The translations under genes were made by a program, and so were the position numbers. Below are positions 60,817-64,000 of a DNA stretch of 64,000 nucleotides, in pieces (the first letter of the stretch is position 1; every line of letters starts with the position of its first letter). Origin of the DNA: Weissella cibaria KACC 11862. GTDB taxonomy: Bacteria; Bacillota; Bacilli; Lactobacillales; Lactobacillaceae. Under the pieces are notes generated by a model. The model worked only from the letters and a program-made list of their open reading frames with translations, was not told the DNA's origin and did not search any database. Location of the stretch: positions 1 to 64,000 of the forward strand of contig NZ_AEKT01000044.1 in the NCBI RefSeq assembly GCF_000193635.1, read 5' to 3'.

Positions 60817-61788
60817 CTACACCTTGATAATCAAGGCACCAACCGTTAAGCCACCACCAAACCCGGCAATCGCAATTGTTTGCCCTGGTTTAATCGTCCC
60901 AGCTTCACGCAGTTCATCAAGTAAAATACCGATACTAGCTGCACTAGTATTACCATATAACGCCATGTTCGTTGGGAACTTTTCGATTGGCTGACCGAAT
61001 CGCTTCGCAATACTGCTAACAATTCGTCCATTTGCCTGATGCAACAGATAATAATCAATCTCATCAGGTGTGAGGCTTGCTTTTGCAAGCGCCTCGTTTA
61101 AGACCGCCGGCACTTCGCGTGTCGCGAAATTATACACTTCACGACCATTCATCTTAAAATACGGATCAGCAGCCTTTAACTCACCCGCAAAATAATTTGC
61201 GTTTCGTTGTTGACCAGCTGTCAGGAATTCTGAGCGTTCACCAAAGGTTTTCAATGATTCAGCTAGTAAGCCTGTCTCTGCTCCAGTACGTTCAAGCAAA
61301 ACCCCGGCCGCACCGTCACCAAACAACACGGCTGTTGATCGGTCATCCCAATCAACTAGCTTACTCAACACCTCTGCCCCGATAACTAAACCGCGTTGGT
61401 AACGTGTTGTCAGCAACGCGCTCGCCATACTCAACGTATAAACGAACCCTGAGCATGCCGCGCTTAGATCCCAAGCAAAAGCATTCGTAGCGCCAATCTT
61501 TCCTTGCACAATTTGTGCCACACTTGGTGATAACGTGTCAGGCGACATTGTTCCCACTAAGATGAAATCTAGTTGATCAGCTGTTAAACCAGCTTGATTC
61601 AATAATTTTGTTGCAACACCAACTGCTAAATCACTTGTATCCTCAGTCGATACGATATGCCGTTGGCGAATGCCGGTACGCGGTTGAATCCATTCATCGG
61701 ATGTGTCCATAAATGTCGCTAACTCATCATTAGTTACGACCCTTTCTGGCACGACTCGCGCTGACTGGACGATGGTAAATCTTTCCAT
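60817..61788 (-). CDS. fabH: 3-oxoacyl-ACP synthase III
   Basis: 323 residues. Catalytic Cys in DLSAACSGFVYTL (about 113), His in LLHQANGRIV (about 248), Asn in GNTSAASIG (about 278). Starts fatty-acid synthesis from acetyl-CoA. Confidence 0.97.
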   Translation of the reverse strand: MERFTIVQSARVVPERVVTNDELATFMDTSDEWIQPRTGIRQRHIVSTEDTSDLAVGVATKLLNQAGLTADQLDFILVGTMSPDTLSPSVAQIVQGKIGATNAFAWDLSAACSGFVYTLSMASALLTTRYQRGLVIGAEVLSKLVDWDDRSTAVLFGDGAAGVLLERTGAETGLLAESLKTFGERSEFLTAGQQRNANYFAGELKAADPYFKMNGREVYNFATREVPAVLNEALAKASLTPDEIDYYLLHQANGRIVSSIAKRFGQPIEKFPTNMALYGNTSAASIGILLDELREAGTIKPGQTIAIAGFGGGLTVGALIIKV

Positions 61789-61799
61789 ATCGCCCTCTC

Positions 61800-62258
61800 T
61801 TAGAACTGGATTAGCTCGTGAAGATATTCTTGCAAATTAAGCACGGCCTTTTTCACCGCCTCGGTTTCATCATCAGATAGAGAATCAAATAATGAGTGCG
61901 CCATACCGCGGTGAAAAGCCTCGTGGGCACGGAAAACTGTACGTCCGTTGTGAGTCAGCGCCAAATGGACAACCCGTCGATCATTGTCATCACGATGACG
62001 CTCGACATAGCCCTTTTTGACTAATTTATCAATAACACTCGTCATAGCACTTGGTGTTAAGTGCACCATTTCTGCAACTTGCGATGCGGTCCGGGTCTCA
62101 TACATCGAGATTGCCGCAATCGTGTGCATATCTTTGATCGTAATGTCATTGAACTTTGATTCGCGTAATGAGGCTTCCTCAATCCACACAACGTTATTAA
62201 ATACGTTGACCAATGCCTCATTAATCTGTTCGAATGATGCTTCTTCACTAGCTGCCAT
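61800..62258 (-). CDS. fabT: MarR-family fatty-acid regulator FabT
   Basis: 152 residues. Winged helix with YETRTASQVAEMVHLTPSAM, TSVIDKLVKKGYVERHRDDN and DRRVVHLALTHNGR. In streptococci and relatives FabT, assisted by acyl-ACP, represses this operon. Placed between fabZ and fabH as in that group. Confidence 0.93.
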   Translation of the reverse strand: MAASEEASFEQINEALVNVFNNVVWIEEASLRESKFNDITIKDMHTIAAISMYETRTASQVAEMVHLTPSAMTSVIDKLVKKGYVERHRDDNDRRVVHLALTHNGRTVFRAHEAFHRGMAHSLFDSLSDDETEAVKKAVLNLQEYLHELIQF

Positions 62259-62260
62259 AC

Positions 62261-62734
62261 TTACTTCTCCGTCTCACTCTTGGCATTATCTGCCGATTTC
62301 TCTTCAGGTGAAACAACAAACATCAGTTCAGCACTAGTTGCTAACTTGCCATCTACCATTGCCTTGACGTTTACTGTTCCCATGTTCTCTCTCAGATTAC
62401 CGAATTCTACGTGTAACTTCAAGACGTCGCCTGGTTTAACCATGCGCTTGAACTTGGCATTATCAATACCCGTCATGTAAGCCGTCTTACCGACGAACTG
62501 TGGTGATGACAAAATCAGAATAGATGCCGCTTGTGCAAGCGACTCAATAATTAGTACCCCAGGCATAACTGGATTACCTGGAAAATGTCCTTGAAAGAAC
62601 TGTTCATTAATAGTGACATTCTTTGTCGCAATCAATGACTCACCAGGCACCATCTCATCAACGTAATCCATATATAGAATTGGATAACGATTTGGAATCA
62701 AATCCATAATTTCCGTGGTTGTCAAAACTGCCAT
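62261..62734 (-). CDS. fabZ: FabZ-family dehydratase (possible FabN-type isomerase), operon-leading copy
   Basis: 157 residues from MAVLTTTEIMDLIPNRYPIL (GGAG upstream of 62734). His in FQGHFPGNPVMPG (about 54), Glu in IIESLAQAASILIL (about 68); ends with a charged tail EEKSADNAKSETEK. In enterococci one of two FabZ-like proteins (FabN) also isomerises the trans-2 to cis-3 bond for unsaturated fatty acids; which copy does so here is inference. Confidence 0.9.
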   Translation of the reverse strand: MAVLTTTEIMDLIPNRYPILYMDYVDEMVPGESLIATKNVTINEQFFQGHFPGNPVMPGVLIIESLAQAASILILSSPQFVGKTAYMTGIDNAKFKRMVKPGDVLKLHVEFGNLRENMGTVNVKAMVDGKLATSAELMFVVSPEEKSADNAKSETEK

Positions 62735-62756
62735 AGTCCCGCTCCTTCCAAAAAGT

Positions 62757-62815
62757 ATTTCGAACATCGAAATATTCGATATTCAAATAGTATTTTATTT
62801 TCATCGAATTGTCAA
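62757..62815 (-). promoter_or_regulatory. FASII operon promoter with two touching FabT boxes
   Basis: Minus strand TTGACA (62815-62810), 17-base spacer, TACTAT (62792-62787). Box 2, TATTTGAATATCGAATA (62789-62773), overlaps the -10; box 1, ATTTCGATGTTCGAAAT (62773-62757), covers the start region. They match the FabT consensus at 13 and 12 of 17 positions. Confidence 0.7.
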
Positions 62816-62862
62816 CACGCCTTTTCCAATAAATATACGTATACCCCATTTACAATTAACAC

Positions 62863-62903
62863 AAAAAGCGCAGAAAACGCCTGTTTTTGGGCATTCTCTG
62901 CGC
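62863..62903 (-). terminator. isolated terminator-like hairpin
   Basis: Minus strand GCGCAGAGAATGCC...GGCGTTTTCTGCGC followed by TTTTTG, 100 bases after the csbD terminator and with no gene between. Confidence 0.7.
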
Positions 62904-62966
62904 AACGCAATGCTAACGTGTTCACAGATTATTCAATATTTATTCATTCGCTTACAAAAAGTAAAT

Positions 62967-62995
62967 AAAAAACACACCCATAATTCGGGTGTGTC
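62967..62995 (-). terminator. terminator of csbD
   Basis: Minus strand ACACACCC-GAATTAT-GGGTGTGT followed by TTTTATTT. Confidence 0.85.
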
Positions 62996-63004
62996 TCATG
63001 ATTG

Positions 63005-63217
63005 TTAGTCCTTCTTATCGAACTTGTCCTTCAGATTATCTACCGCATCCTCGGCCTTGTCCTTCAAATCCCCTAGCGCTTCACGCGCCTTACCGGTTAA
63101 ACCTTGGGCCTTTCCCTCAGCCTCTAGTTTTGCATCACCAGTTGCTGCACCAGCAACTTCCTTGGTCTTACCTGAGACTTCATCGAACTTACCTTTTACT
63201 TGATCTTCCAATGCCAT
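63005..63217 (-). CDS. CsbD-family stress protein
   Basis: 70 residues. KGKFDEVSGKTKEVAGAATG and LEAEGKAQGLTGKAREALGD are the repeated CsbD motifs; the rest is Lys/Asp-rich helix. Usually a general-stress-induced small cytoplasmic protein of unknown mechanism. Confidence 0.9.
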   Translation of the reverse strand: MALEDQVKGKFDEVSGKTKEVAGAATGDAKLEAEGKAQGLTGKAREALGDLKDKAEDAVDNLKDKFDKKD

Positions 63218-63311
63218 CAGTAATTTCCTCCATATCTGTGATTGCTTATATCATACCTAAACACAGAAGAAAGCGCTACCAAAAATATTTGAAGATTAGC
63301 CATTTGGGAAA

Positions 63312-64000
63312 TTACAGTAACCCAACCCGCTTAAAGATGTCATCAACATGCTTGAGATGCCAATGATAATCAAATGCGTCATCAACTTCAGCTGCCGTCA
63401 GTTTACTTTGAATGGTTGGATCGGCATCCACCAAATCACGGAACTGCTTTTGTTCATCCCAAGACTTCGCCGTCAATGGTTGTACAGTATCATAAGCCGC
63501 TTCACGTGACATGCCTGCATCTACCAATTTCAACAACAACCGCTGTGAATAAATTAACCCATACGTGCGGGTCATATTCGTCTTCATCGTTTCAGGGAAC
63601 ACTTGTAAATTAGCCAAGATACCTGTCAAACGATGCAACATGTAATCTAGCACCGTTGTACCATCTGCCAAAATAATACGTTCAGCACTCGAATGAGAAA
63701 TATCACGCTCATGCCATAACGTAACATCTTCCAGCGCCGTAACTGAATACCCTCGTAGCACACGTGACAAACCAACAATATTTTCAGATCCAATCGGATT
63801 ACGTTTGTGTGGCATCGCTGAAGAGCCCTTTTGGCCACCCTTAAAGCCTTCTTCAACTTCGTGAATTTCAGACCGTTGCAACCCACGAATTTCGGTGGCA
63901 ACTTCTTCTAAGGTCGTCCCGATCAAGGCGATTGTCGTCATATAATCCGCATGTAAGTCGCGTGGTAACACTTGTGAGCCAACGGGTTGGGGCGTTAAGC
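63312..64000 (-). CDS. purB: adenylosuccinate lyase, N-terminal part outside window
   Basis: About 229 C-terminal residues; the frame stays open to the window edge. Fumarase-superfamily signature GSSAMPHKRNPIGSENIVGL and upstream SQVLPRDLHADYMTTIALIG identify it. Acts twice in purine synthesis, releasing fumarate. The C-terminus ends FKRVGLL at 63312. Confidence 0.95.
   Translation of the reverse strand, partial: LTPQPVGSQVLPRDLHADYMTTIALIGTTLEEVATEIRGLQRSEIHEVEEGFKGGQKGSSAMPHKRNPIGSENIVGLSRVLRGYSVTALEDVTLWHERDISHSSAERIILADGTTVLDYMLHRLTGILANLQVFPETMKTNMTRTYGLIYSQRLLLKLVDAGMSREAAYDTVQPLTAKSWDEQKQFRDLVDADPTIQSKLTAAEVDDAFDYHWHLKHVDDIFKRVGLL

Noticed and set aside
60085-61385. Antisense frames opposite fabK and fabH
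   Set aside because: Mirror frames of conserved genes without start signals.
52580-62734. Horizontal transfer of the FASII cluster
   Set aside because: Gene order and coding style match ordinary Lactobacillales chromosomes.

Overview
The window reads as low-GC, Gram-positive chromosomal DNA from a lactic acid bacterium of the Lactobacillaceae, most likely the Weissella/Leuconostoc branch (inference). Pointers are the compact type II fatty-acid operon with FabT and FabK, an acetylated-intermediate lysine operon behind an L box, tandem Rgg-like regulators, Rex, a sortase, a FolT S component behind a tetrahydrofolate riboswitch, and strong Shine-Dalgarno sites. No rRNA, CRISPR array or insertion sequence was found.

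Positions 1 to about 18.9 kb are one arm of a temperate siphovirus-type prophage. Reading leftward from the immunity region come an antirepressor, small early genes, a replication block (DUF1351 protein, protein with an SSB-like tail, HNHc nuclease, DnaD-type initiator with internal iterons, DnaC-like loader), small late-early genes, ArpU, a 0.8-1 kb RNA-rich gap with two good tRNAs and two odd tRNA-like structures, terS, terL and a portal gene cut by the window edge. Reading rightward are a Cas2-like protein, a small gene with its own terminator, the CI-like repressor, an ImmA-like protease, a secreted SmpA-like protein, cargo (SemiSWEET transporter, pyrimidine-dimer glycosylase) bracketed by two copies of a promoter/hairpin unit, and the integrase with direct repeats just downstream. 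The other prophage end is outside the window.

From 18.9 to 30 kb lies amino-acid metabolism: a class I amidotransferase-like hydrolase, then the leftward operon alr-lysA-dapH-dapL-dapA-dapB-patA-asd behind a lysine riboswitch and terminator, with the aspartokinase gene lysC divergent. Together they make lysine by the N-acetyl route and D-alanine for the cell wall; no epimerase (dapF) is present here.

From 30 to 52.5 kb are mostly single genes and short operons separated by clear hairpin terminators: thrB-lacI-unknown, folT, mntR, sortase, two rgg-like genes, rex, a DEAD-box helicase, an oxidoreductase, an RlmD-type methyltransferase, an Mga-like regulator, lemA-htpX, a serine hydrolase with an orphan YoeB-type toxin, phosphoglucomutase, a FemABX transferase, a secreted propeller-like protein and rpiA.

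From 52.5 to 62.8 kb is the complete leftward FASII operon fabZ-fabT-fabH-acpP-fabK-fabD-fabG-fabF-accB-fabZ-accC-accD-accA with candidate FabT boxes at its head and before acpP. The window closes with a CsbD-like stress protein and the 3' part of purB.
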